Positions 56,005-64,000 of a DNA stretch of 64,000 bases are shown in pieces (position 1 is the stretch's first letter; the number at the start of each line of letters is the position of its first letter). Below the pieces are notes generated by a model. That model did not search any database. It saw nothing but the letters and a program-made list of their open reading frames with translations, and was not told the origin of the DNA. Origin of the DNA: Prolixibacteraceae bacterium (lineage in GTDB: Bacteria; Bacteroidota; Bacteroidia; Bacteroidales; Prolixibacteraceae); assembly GCA_019856515.1 (NCBI GenBank), contig CP082230.1, forward strand, positions 2,852,001 through 2,916,000, written 5' to 3'. The position numbers and the translations under genes are program-made.

Positions 56005-56742
56005 TTATATGTTCTTGGAATTCATCTTTTCATAAGCATTCTTTGCAGCATGCTGCTGTGCTTCTTTCTTCGAAAAACCTCTTCCATTACCTCGCTTTTG
56101 TCCATCTATTTTTACGACTGCAACAAATGGTGGAAGGCCTGTTTGTTGTCTAGGCTCTTCTCGGGTTTCGAACTCTACAGAGACTTTATTTTTTTGTCCC
56201 CACTCGATAAGCTGGCTCTTGAAATTTGTGTTAACCTCCTGTACCTCATCAATATTGACATACTTTCGGATAATATTTTGCACGATTACTCTTTGGGTAA
56301 TCTCATAGCCTTTATCCAAATAAAGTGCTCCAATAAGTGCTTCAAAAGCGTCCCCATAAATATGGCTCGTTTCATTCTTTGAATTAGTGGTCGATTCAAC
56401 ATATCGATCCAATCCCGTCTGAAACGTTAGCTTTGTTAAAAAAGAGCGATTCACTAACTTAGATCGCATCTGAGTTAGAAAACCCTCATCTTTATTGGGA
56501 AATCTCTTAAATAAATAGTCGGCAACTACCGCCCCTAAAATCGCATCGCCTAGATATTCTAGTCGCTCATTATTTACAGGGAACCCTCTTAAATCTGTCT
56601 TTGATGCAGATTTGTGTATGAAGGCCATATCGTAAAATCGTAACTTGCCGGGAGTCACACCTAACACAGATTTCAAAAACAAGTAAAACTCTTTCCTAGG
56701 AGAAGAAAAGAGTTTTACCCTATGTATTAACGTTTTGATCAC
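56005..56742 (-). CDS. rnc: Ribonuclease III
   Basis: Cleaves double-stranded RNA such as rRNA precursors. In the 245-residue protein, the RNase III domain (about 20-165) shows the signature NERLEYLGDAILGAVVADYLF (about 58-78) with the metal-binding acids, and DAFEALIGALYLDKG. A dsRNA-binding domain follows (about 170-240, FKSQLIEWGQKNKVSVEFET, GFSKKEAQQHAAKNAYEKM). It follows fabF with a 2-bp gap, a common Bacteroidota order. Confidence 0.97.
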   Translation of the reverse strand: MIKTLIHRVKLFSSPRKEFYLFLKSVLGVTPGKLRFYDMAFIHKSASKTDLRGFPVNNERLEYLGDAILGAVVADYLFKRFPNKDEGFLTQMRSKLVNRSFLTKLTFQTGLDRYVESTTNSKNETSHIYGDAFEALIGALYLDKGYEITQRVIVQNIIRKYVNIDEVQEVNTNFKSQLIEWGQKNKVSVEFETREEPRQQTGLPPFVAVVKIDGQKRGNGRGFSKKEAQQHAAKNAYEKMNSKNI

Positions 56743-56744
56743 TG

Positions 56745-57995
56745 TTAATTCATTTTTTTGAATATTAAAGTCGCATTGTGACCTCCAAATCCAAAAGTGT
56801 TACTCAAGAATGCATTTACCTCACGCTCTTTCGCCTGATTGAATGTAAAATCAATATTTGGATCCACTTCTGGATCTAATTCAAATTGGTTGATTGTTGG
56901 AGGAACAATGTTATTTTGCATTGCTAAAATTCCAGCAATTGCTTCTACTGCTCCCGCAGCTCCTAATAAGTGACCTGTCATCGATTTGGTAGAACTGATG
57001 CTAACATCATAAATCTTATCACCAAATACTTCTTTGATCGCCTTAGGTTCCGCGATATCTCCTAATCCTGTAGATGTTCCATGAACGTTGATATAATCTA
57101 TATCATTTACACTCATATTAGCATCTTCTAGGGCTAAACGCATACATAATGCAGCTCCACCTCCATTTGGATCTGGGGCAGTCATATGATATGCATCTGC
57201 ACTCATACCAACACCTGCTACTTCAGCATAGATCTTAGCACCACGTGCAACAGCGTGCTCATACTCTTCAAGAATAAGTGCAGCACCACCTTCGCTCATC
57301 ACAAAACCATCACGATCCTTATCAAAAGGACGAGAGGCGGTTTTAGGATCATCGTTACGTGTTGAGATTGCTCTCATTGCATTAAATCCACCGATACCAG
57401 CTTTATTAATTGCTGCCTCAGAACCACCTGCAATCAACACATCGGCTTTACCCAAACGGATAAGGTTCGCTGCATCATAAATTGCATGAGATGAAGAAGC
57501 ACAAGCTGTAACAGTTGTTAAGTTTGGTCCTCTAAAACCATATTTGATTGAAATATTACCACAAGCAATATTTGCAATCATCTTAGGAATAAAGAAAGGA
57601 GAGAATTTTGGAGACTCTGGTCTCGAATTGAATGCGGTCACTTCATTATAAAAAGTGTCCAAACCTCCAATACCAGCACCCCAGATAATTCCGGCTCTAT
57701 CCTTATTAACGTTTTCTAAATCAAGACCACTGTCCTCGATTGCCTGATCAGAAGCGATGTAAGCGAATTGTGCATACAAATCGTGCTTACGTACCTCTTT
57801 ACGGTCAAGATAATCCGTTGGATTATAGTCCTTAACCTCACAAGCAAAATGAGTTTTGAACTTTGAAGAATCAAATCTGGTAATGGGACCAGCACCACTG
57901 ACCCCATTTTTTAATCCTTCCCAGTATTCTTCAATGCTCTTTCCGAGTGGGTTGATTGTTCCTAGTCCAGTGACTACTACTCGTTTCAATTCCAT
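56745..57995 (-). CDS. fabF: Beta-ketoacyl-ACP synthase II
   Basis: Elongates fatty acids by condensing malonyl-ACP with acyl-ACP. The 416 residues include the nucleophile C165 in TVTACASSSHA, and the two histidines in NVHGTSTGLGD and MTGHLLGAAGAVEA. The glycine-rich FGFGGHNATLIF is at the C-terminus. It follows acpP by 28 bp and precedes rnc by 2 bp, forming the operon acpP-fabF-rnc. Confidence 0.98.
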   Translation of the reverse strand: MELKRVVVTGLGTINPLGKSIEEYWEGLKNGVSGAGPITRFDSSKFKTHFACEVKDYNPTDYLDRKEVRKHDLYAQFAYIASDQAIEDSGLDLENVNKDRAGIIWGAGIGGLDTFYNEVTAFNSRPESPKFSPFFIPKMIANIACGNISIKYGFRGPNLTTVTACASSSHAIYDAANLIRLGKADVLIAGGSEAAINKAGIGGFNAMRAISTRNDDPKTASRPFDKDRDGFVMSEGGAALILEEYEHAVARGAKIYAEVAGVGMSADAYHMTAPDPNGGGAALCMRLALEDANMSVNDIDYINVHGTSTGLGDIAEPKAIKEVFGDKIYDVSISSTKSMTGHLLGAAGAVEAIAGILAMQNNIVPPTINQFELDPEVDPNIDFTFNQAKEREVNAFLSNTFGFGGHNATLIFKKMN

Positions 57996-58023
57996 ACCGG
58001 AAGAAATCCTTTATATGTATAAA

Positions 58024-58260
58024 TTACTTCTTAGCTTCTTCAATGTGAGAAATCGCTTCACCTACTGTACCGATCTTTTCAGCTTGATCGTCTGCGATCT
58101 CAATATCGAATTCTTTTTCGAATTCCATGATCAACTCAACAGTATCTAAAGAGTCAGCTCCAAGATCGTTTGTGAATGAAGCTTCTAGTGTTACTTCGCT
58201 TTCGTCAACACCCAATTTTTCTACGATAATTTCTTTTACTTTTGCTGAAATGTCAGACAT
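58024..58260 (-). CDS. acpP: Acyl carrier protein
   Basis: A 78-residue acidic carrier whose phosphopantetheine attachment serine is in [12 protein letters not shown] (about residue 37). It starts [18 protein letters not shown] and ends ISHIEEAKK, typical of AcpP. It is the first gene of acpP-fabF-rnc and is divergent from purN. Confidence 0.98.
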   Translation of the reverse strand: MSDISAKVKEIIVEKLGVDESEVTLEASFTNDLGADSLDTVELIMEFEKEFDIEIADDQAEKIGTVGEAISHIEEAKK

Positions 58261-58450
58261 AACTGTAAATTTTAAATGATTAAATTTGAATGAAATATTT
58301 TCTACGATACAAAGTAATAAAGAATCGGTTTTAATTTCAAAGCTTTTTATCTGAATTATATCGTTTGGAGAGGCATTCAGTGCAAAGTCGATCCTTTTTC
58401 GAAAATATGGGTCAAAAAGTCCACATTATTTACACCCCAAAACCTTAATA

Positions 58451-59014
58451 ATGAAACAAATATCAATATTCGCCTCTGGAACGGGATCTAATGCTAAAAA
58501 TATAATTGAGTATTTTAGGAATGATCCCAACACAAACATTAACTTAATTATTTGCAATAATGAGAATGCGGGAGTCCTTGACATCGCCAGCCAAGAGGAT
58601 ATACCCGTGATACTCATTAAAAGAAGTGAACTTGAAAGTCCATCGAACTTAATCACCATTTTAAAAAATCGAAAAATTGACTTAATTGTTCTTGCTGGAT
58701 TTCTTCTTAAAATACCTTCAGTGCTCACAACAACTTTTCCTATTATTAATATACACCCTGCACTGCTACCTAAATATGGTGGAAAAGGAATGTATGGAAA
58801 ACATGTTCATCAAGCAGTTCTTGAAAATAGAGATAAAGTTAGTGGGATAACAATTCACCATGTAAATGAAGTCTACGACAAAGGGGAGATACTTCTACAA
58901 AAAGAGGTAGAGATTGAAAACCTTGAAACAGCTCAATCGCTACAAGAAAAGATACATAAATTGGAACATCACTACTACCCTTTAGTCATAAAGGAAATCC
59001 TCGAGCAAATGTAA
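58451..59014 (+). CDS. purN: Phosphoribosylglycinamide formyltransferase
   Basis: Third step of purine synthesis, formyl-THF dependent. The 187 residues are normal length. SIFASGTGSNAKNIIEYF is the phosphate-binding start, INIHPALLPKYGGKGMYG holds the catalytic Asn-His pair, and HHVNEVYDKGEILLQ holds the Asp. It is a single gene, divergent from acpP, followed by a long perfect hairpin. Confidence 0.96.
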   Translation: MKQISIFASGTGSNAKNIIEYFRNDPNTNINLIICNNENAGVLDIASQEDIPVILIKRSELESPSNLITILKNRKIDLIVLAGFLLKIPSVLTTTFPIINIHPALLPKYGGKGMYGKHVHQAVLENRDKVSGITIHHVNEVYDKGEILLQKEVEIENLETAQSLQEKIHKLEHHYYPLVIKEILEQM

Positions 59015-59173
59015 CACCCATTGAATTATGAAATGAGCCATAAAACCTGTCGATGGTAGTTTGTCTAGACAAGGCATTAAATTAGAAAGACACCTCTCCC
59101 TTCGTGGTCAAACATAACGATGCATGAGCAACTAGAAGACATAAGAATGTAGCCCACCTTACGATTCAATGAG

Positions 59174-59231
59174 TATAGTAGACAAAAGAGCCTTCTTTCA
59201 CTATTGAAAGAAGGCTCTTTTGTCTACTATA
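59174..59231. terminator. 27-bp perfect bidirectional terminator between purN and M23 peptidase
   Basis: Arms 59174-59200 and 59205-59231 are exact complements with a CTAT loop. The inner part (AAAAGAGCCTTCTTTCA) is the usual terminator core, with T-rich ends on both strands between convergent genes. A separate TTGTCTAGACAA palindrome lies upstream at 59061-59072. Confidence 0.85.
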
Positions 59232-59242
59232 TATTTGGTATA

Positions 59243-60562
59243 CTATCCCTCAACAGAAGGCGTAGACGAAACTTTAATATCATTTGCAACTATAGTATCA
59301 TTTAACACTACAGGAACCTCTAATAGGTTCTTTAAACTGTCAGCCACATGCTCAAAAGCAACCATATTCGCTTTCTTAACAGGTGCAACAGGAGGTGCTT
59401 TTAATTTCAATGGGTCCATCGCTTTTCCATTTCTAAAAACTCTGAAATCTAGATGAGGACCAGTAGCCAAACCTGTCGATCCAACGAAACCAATAAGATC
59501 TCCTTGACGAACACGCTTACCAACAACCATTCCTTTAGCAAAGTTATGTAGATGCATGTAGGTCGTGGTATAAACTGAATTATGCTTAATCTTCAAATAC
59601 TTTCCACCACCTCTCTTCTGATAACCTCTCTTAATGATCACCCCATCACCAATGGTATGAACAGGTGTACCTGTTGCTGCAGCATAATCAATACCTAAAT
59701 GAGGACGACGATAACGTAATACAGGATGAAGTCGACTGTAAGAGAACTTCGAACTAATACGTGAATATTTTAATGGAGCCTTAAGGAAAGCTTTCTTCAA
59801 ACTGTTCCCCTTATGATCAAAATAAGAAACAACACTATCCTGTGCAAAACGATATGCATCATAAGGCTCTCCTCGATGAACAAAATTTGCAGCATAAACA
59901 GCTCCTACGCCGATAGATTCACCATCAACATATAGCTCATCATAGATCACATTAAATGTGTCTCCTTTTTGAATTCCAAAGAAGTCAATCGTCCAAGCAA
60001 AAATATCAGACAGCGGTATCGAGAGTTGTACATTAATATTGTTGTCAACCATTGCATTCCAAAGAGAAGAAGTAATGACACCTTTTCTATGTTTTAGTTT
60101 ACGCTCAATGACTTTCTGTCCTTTTTCAATAGACAATGAATCCCTGAAATCATAACAAACATAATCTGTATTGTCTATCTCATACACAAAAAATGCAGCC
60201 CTATTCAAGCTATCTTTCGTGCTGAAAATAGTATACTTATTTCCTCTTCTAATCTTTCTGACATCGAAAACAGACTTTGAACTTTTAGCCAACCTATCGA
60301 TCATCTGATAATTAATGCCATATTTCAATAGTATATCCGCTAAAAACTCATTCTTTTTCACCTCAGAACTTTGAACATTAAAAGAGTCGATGGGGATACC
60401 ATACAATAACTCAGGTTCAGGCTCAGGTAAAGAGTCCACAACTGCAACTTCCTGTGGAAGATCATATTCCGTGAATTTATCGCCACGAAAATAGAACCAA
60501 AGCACTACAGTTGATATTAATATTACTACTAGGGATATTATTAGAGGTCTATTCTTTTTCAT
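59243..60562 (-). CDS. M23 family peptidoglycan endopeptidase (murein hydrolase)
   Basis: A 439-residue envelope protein. One N-terminal helix (about 7-25) anchors it in the inner membrane. A LysM-like/OapA-like middle region (about 60-270) follows, then the LytM/M23 domain (about 280-400). The zinc site is HPVLRYRRPHLGIDYAA (H-x3-D) and YMHLHNFAKG plus GPHLDFRV. The metal-binding residues are intact, so it should be active on peptide cross-links. A -7-like TATTTTTG box at 60622-60629 (minus) is the best promoter candidate. Confidence 0.92.
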   Translation of the reverse strand: MKKNRPLIISLVVILISTVVLWFYFRGDKFTEYDLPQEVAVVDSLPEPEPELLYGIPIDSFNVQSSEVKKNEFLADILLKYGINYQMIDRLAKSSKSVFDVRKIRRGNKYTIFSTKDSLNRAAFFVYEIDNTDYVCYDFRDSLSIEKGQKVIERKLKHRKGVITSSLWNAMVDNNINVQLSIPLSDIFAWTIDFFGIQKGDTFNVIYDELYVDGESIGVGAVYAANFVHRGEPYDAYRFAQDSVVSYFDHKGNSLKKAFLKAPLKYSRISSKFSYSRLHPVLRYRRPHLGIDYAAATGTPVHTIGDGVIIKRGYQKRGGGKYLKIKHNSVYTTTYMHLHNFAKGMVVGKRVRQGDLIGFVGSTGLATGPHLDFRVFRNGKAMDPLKLKAPPVAPVKKANMVAFEHVADSLKNLLEVPVVLNDTIVANDIKVSSTPSVEG

Positions 60563-60906
60563 CTCAATTATTATTCTGTCATTTTTGGAATGACGAAGTT
60601 AACGATCGTAAATCACTTATGCAAAAATACAATTTGACCATAACAAACATGGCAAAAAACTACAAATCAACATCATAACAAACATTCATCACCTGAAATA
60701 TTATATCAGGATGGTTTAAAACACTTTTCAAACAAAAACTTTAACACAACAATAACCTTTCTGATTATCCACACACCACAATATATCACGGCATAAATAA
60801 CCATTGAATGATTTGCCATGACCATGATAAAATAAGAAAAAGGGCACTCTTTGCTCTTCAAAGAATGCCCTTTTTTAATATGTAGTAAGTAACCATTAAA
60901 CAGAAA
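60563..60906. other. Intergenic region between M1 and M23 peptidase genes
   Basis: 344 bp. The M1 gene's terminator (60837-60875) is at its right end; the M23 promoter candidate is near 60622. Nothing else recognisable. Confidence 0.6.
60837..60875 (-). terminator. Terminator of M1 peptidase gene
   Basis: AAAAAGGGCACTCTTTG (60837-60853) pairs with CAAAGAATGCCCTTTTT (60859-60875) with one wobble, with T-rich tails on both strands. Confidence 0.9.
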
Positions 60907-63060
60907 CTACTGTCTCACAGCCTTTATATCACGCCCAAAAGCAGTAATAATTAACCCAACGATCTTACCATCCTTTTTATCCAATGTGATCTTCGCAAAG
61001 TTATCAACAGTCACAAAATGATCTTCATCTAAAGGAATTAAAAATTGAGCCACTCGCCTTGATTTCACCTCAAAAAATAACTTCCCATCTTTTATAGTGA
61101 TCGTAGCATTAGCTCGCAACATCTTTACCATATACTCTCCTGTAATTGAAGATAAATCACTAACCTTCTTATATCTATCCTCTACCGATGGATAATAGTT
61201 ATTCCAAACATCAAAATCTGGCATATCATCATTCACAACAATACTTAATACTTTATCTGCATTCGGGATCAACTCGTCTAAAACATTGCGATCATCCTTC
61301 CATACCGAAATATTATGACTTGTATAATATGGCTTTAACTCACTCTGATCTGTATAATTTACTGTAATAGATACTCCTAATGGTCGACTCCCAACTTTAT
61401 TCACTTTTAGAACTCCGTTTTCAAAAGATTCCACCGCTAAATCGGCTGACCCCATCTCAAAAAACCAAGGTTTCCATATCCAAGAAAGATCTTCTCCTGA
61501 CATCTTCTCAAAAAAGAAAAAATAATCATACGGAGTAGGTGACTTCTTTGCCCATGTTTCAACATACTTTTTATATATACCTTTAAACTTTGCGTCACCT
61601 AAATATTCAAAAAGAAGATGATTCACGTAACCCGGTAAAAGATACATCTGATAATCTGTTGAATTTGACACATTCACATCGTAATTGAGATACCCTTTAC
61701 TAAAACCAGCACAGACTTTTATATCCTCACTAACATTATTCATCTCTTTTTTAAATCTGGAAGCGATGCTTGCTCCACCTCTCATCCTAAATACGCGAGG
61801 AAATCGCTCTTTCATTAACATCGTATTTGTAAAGAAAGCAAAACCTTCATCCATCCATGCAAAGCGTCGCTCATTCGTTCGAACATACATAGGTAAATAA
61901 GAATGAAATAACTCATGCATTAAAACACCTGTGTTAATTGAACCAACATTGGTAATCATTGGAAACTCCATACCCCCCATATCACTTAAGCCCAGAAAAC
62001 TATTATATGTTGGGTAGGGGTAGGGAACACCTGGCATCTCCTCGGAGAAGAACTTCATGGCAGTTTGAAGGACCTCTACGCCATCACCTAAAACCCTTCG
62101 TTTATCTTTATAATAGGCATTGTTAATTAACACCCTTCTATCATTGATTTGTTGTGAAGCGGCATCCCATAGAAAATGATCACTCATAGCAAAAGCAAAA
62201 TCAGAAATATCATCTGCCTTAAACGTCCATGTTGTTGACTTCATTTTAAGATCCTTTAAATCATTTTTTGTCACAACATGAACCACCTTGTCCGATCTCT
62301 TTGCTTTCGTATATCTTTCATATATCTTATCCGAAAACACCTCTTTAGCATTTTCCATAGTACCTGTAGACCAAACAAGAAAGTTATCAGGAACAGTAAT
62401 ATTTACATTAAAATCAGCTAAATTATTATAAAACTCCGAATCAAAAGTATACTGCAGCTGATCCCAGCCATAGACATCATCATATACAGATATTTGTGGA
62501 TACCAGCCACCAACAAAAAATGAAGAATCATCAAGATAACCTTGCCTTATTGTTGATTTAGGAATCTGATGATCCCATTTAAATGAAATATCTAAATCAC
62601 TATTTGGAAGCAATGGTTCTTCCAATTGAATAATCAGATTTGTACCATTCACATGGAACAGACGACTATCTTCTATATTGACCGTTTTACCAGAAATAAC
62701 ACACTCCTTGATATTCATACCATTTGTCGTACCATCTAATGGAAGAGGAATATTATGAGCAGCACCTTTTTTAAAAGCATTTTGATATAGTCGTACAACT
62801 ATTTGATTCAAAACATCAGGACTATTATTCGTAAAAACAATTGACTCTGATCCTTTTAACATCTTCGTTCCAGGAACCACCTCCACATGAATATCATACT
62901 TCACATGGTTTTGCCAATAATTCTCCCCTGGTATTCCTTCTTTAGATCTTGTTCCTTTCTCATATGCATTACGGAAATTCTTTCCAACAAATAGATTACT
63001 CTGTCCATAAGAAGCAAACGCTGTCGCAATTACACAAAATACAATTAATAGATTTCTCAT
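60907..63060 (-). CDS. M1 family metallopeptidase
   Basis: Start set at ATG 63060 (MRNLLIVFCVIATAFASYGQ, a clean signal peptide); an upstream in-frame start at 63090 would extend it by ten residues. In the 717-residue protein, the N-terminal beta domain (about 30-210) is followed by a thermolysin-like domain with zinc site H382, E383, H386 (HELFHSY) and E405 (WMDEGFAFF), 18 residues further on. GGMEFP stands in for the aminopeptidase GAMEN loop. The C-terminus (about 580-717) is a beta-domain. The substrate is unknown. It is secreted or periplasmic. Confidence 0.93.
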   Translation of the reverse strand: MRNLLIVFCVIATAFASYGQSNLFVGKNFRNAYEKGTRSKEGIPGENYWQNHVKYDIHVEVVPGTKMLKGSESIVFTNNSPDVLNQIVVRLYQNAFKKGAAHNIPLPLDGTTNGMNIKECVISGKTVNIEDSRLFHVNGTNLIIQLEEPLLPNSDLDISFKWDHQIPKSTIRQGYLDDSSFFVGGWYPQISVYDDVYGWDQLQYTFDSEFYNNLADFNVNITVPDNFLVWSTGTMENAKEVFSDKIYERYTKAKRSDKVVHVVTKNDLKDLKMKSTTWTFKADDISDFAFAMSDHFLWDAASQQINDRRVLINNAYYKDKRRVLGDGVEVLQTAMKFFSEEMPGVPYPYPTYNSFLGLSDMGGMEFPMITNVGSINTGVLMHELFHSYLPMYVRTNERRFAWMDEGFAFFTNTMLMKERFPRVFRMRGGASIASRFKKEMNNVSEDIKVCAGFSKGYLNYDVNVSNSTDYQMYLLPGYVNHLLFEYLGDAKFKGIYKKYVETWAKKSPTPYDYFFFFEKMSGEDLSWIWKPWFFEMGSADLAVESFENGVLKVNKVGSRPLGVSITVNYTDQSELKPYYTSHNISVWKDDRNVLDELIPNADKVLSIVVNDDMPDFDVWNNYYPSVEDRYKKVSDLSSITGEYMVKMLRANATITIKDGKLFFEVKSRRVAQFLIPLDEDHFVTVDNFAKITLDKKDGKIVGLIITAFGRDIKAVRQ

Positions 63061-63427
63061 TATTGACCTTAAATAAATTAATATTACCAACCTATTGGTC
63101 CTAAAAGAAATAACTTAATTACACCAGTTAACTTGTTTTAATAATTAAACGTATACTCTCCTTCATTCAAGTCATTTACACATAAGTCCACTCCGTAATG
63201 GATCACACACATTTGATTAAACACCACACTATTAGTCTGTAAGAAATTGGAAAGATAAAAAACATGGCCTTATATGAAAATATACCACCACAATTGTCAC
63301 TTTAAATATAGATGTAGGATAAACATGAACAACAACCAAAAGAGGCGTTATATCACTCCTTCAATAGAGTTAAATAACGCCTCTTTACTTCTTAATAATG
63401 TAAATTAAAATTACATCCGAAAATGCC
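63061..63427. other. Intergenic region upstream of M1 peptidase gene
   Basis: 367 bp with no gene. It holds the terminator of the YitT-family gene (63338-63386). The rest is AT-rich and I see no consensus promoter for the M1 gene. Confidence 0.6.
63338..63386 (-). terminator. Terminator of YitT-family gene
   Basis: AAAGAGGCGTTAT (63338-63350/51) pairs with ATAACGCCTCTTT (63374-63386) with a 22-nt loop. The minus-strand tail is T-rich (TTGGTTGTTGTT). Confidence 0.8.
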
Positions 63428-64000
63428 CTAATATTTCAATACATCAAAACCATCCCCATAAACTCCCATCACACTATTTTGAGAGATAAAGGCATTGGGA
63501 TCGATCTCTTTAATCTTTCTAAAGATTGGAGCAGCTTCTCGTTTACGAATCACCGTCATGATCATCTTGACATTACGTTTCGTGTACCAACCGGTCCCAT
63601 CAAAAACAGTCAACCCTCTGTTCGTTTCATGGTTAATAAAATCTGCAAGTTCTTCATATTTCTCAGAAAAGATAAACATCTGTACCGATTGTTTGGCTCC
63701 ATTCAGATAGGCATCGATAGCATAAGACACCACCCACATGGAGACATAACCATATACCATCTTATCAAGGGTGTGAAATACGAAATAGGATGAACCTATA
63801 ATCACCACATCACAGAGTAAAATCACCTTACCTGGACTGATATTACGATATTTGTTCACCATCATCGCGATGATATCTGTTCCTCCACTTGAACCGCCTT
63901 CATTAAAAACAATTCCCAACCCAAGGCCACATAACAAACCTCCAAGAATGGTATTTAAGAACATATCATCCACAATAGCCGTCGTAATATACTGCTGCAT
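63428..64000 (-). CDS. YitT family (DUF161/DUF2179) membrane protein, C-terminal part
   Basis: The frame reaches the right edge, so the N-terminus lies outside. Visible are membrane helices (about 18-35, 60-78 and 82-98), the family motif FNEGGSSGGTDIIAMMV, and a soluble C-terminal DUF2179 domain (about 108-190) with NRGLTVFDGTGWYTKRNVKMI and FISQNSVMGVYGDGF. YitT proteins are multi-helix inner-membrane proteins of unknown transport or regulatory role. ATG at 64000 is probably internal. Confidence 0.9.
   Translation of the reverse strand: MQQYITTAIVDDMFLNTILGGLLCGLGLGIVFNEGGSSGGTDIIAMMVNKYRNISPGKVILLCDVVIIGSSYFVFHTLDKMVYGYVSMWVVSYAIDAYLNGAKQSVQMFIFSEKYEELADFINHETNRGLTVFDGTGWYTKRNVKMIMTVIRKREAAPIFRKIKEIDPNAFISQNSVMGVYGDGFDVLKY

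Overview
The window looks like chromosomal DNA of a low-GC, probably marine or anaerobic Bacteroidota (Bacteroidales/Marinilabiliales-like). Evidence: a rprXY-like two-component pair; the run sigma-54 activator - lptE - TPR protein - secG - groES - groEL; GSCFA and GIN-domain proteins; a gingipain-like protease with a type IX secretion (T9SS) C-terminal tag; a giant PKD/Ig-like surface protein; and promoters of the Bacteroidota form TTTG-N19-21-TAnnTTTG. Most of the window is core metabolism, with accessory islands at 1-8.4 kb, 14.4-19.7 kb and 29-36.6 kb.

Layout. 1-7424: 5' part of a giant repeat-rich secreted adhesin (minus strand, C-terminus outside the window), with a structured leader and a 1-kb AT-rich gap upstream. 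8.4-12 kb: folA, thyA, a CNT nucleoside transporter and a bifunctional nuclease (minus). 12.1-14.3 kb: rplU-rpmA and serS, with a good promoter and a structured leader before rplU. 14.4-16.4 kb: a small membrane protein, a lipoprotein whose start is one base out of frame and whose C-terminus is a Cys-bounded glycine zipper, and a NadR-like ATPase. 16.7-19.7 kb: GH29 fucosidase-like lipoprotein, a decayed GH2 remnant between long hairpins, and a GIN-domain lipoprotein. 19.8-22.8 kb: glgB and kdsB. 23.1-23.35 kb: a very large near-perfect palindrome. 23.6-28.8 kb: the sigma-54 activator/lptE/secG operon and groESL, whose upstream regions share a TGACATATTG motif. 29.4-36.6 kb: a zincin-like pseudo-peptidase lipoprotein, a GT2 plus LAB_N pair, and the gingipain-like protease.

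36.7-43.9 kb: a glycogen/maltodextrin operon (GH133 debranching enzyme, GT4 synthase-like, GH57-like protein, glucan phosphorylase), complemented by the distant glgB. 44-46.2 kb: GSCFA protein, alpha/beta hydrolase and tRNA-Gln. 46.3-52.3 kb: SUF iron-sulfur assembly genes (sufB-C-D, sufS, sufE, sufT). 52.5-59 kb: thiL, rprXY, acpP-fabF-rnc and purN. 59.2-64 kb: M23 peptidase, M1 aminopeptidase-like protein and the 3' part of a YitT-family membrane protein.

The most interesting items are the 221-bp palindrome with 11-bp internal periodicity (23133-23353), the frameshifted bacteriocin-like lipoprotein next to a small membrane protein (14426-15585), the shared TGACATATTG operator-like motif at the sigma-54 activator and groESL promoters, and two pseudoenzyme candidates (HKVGH zincin; GH57 with Glu to Asp at the nucleophile motif).
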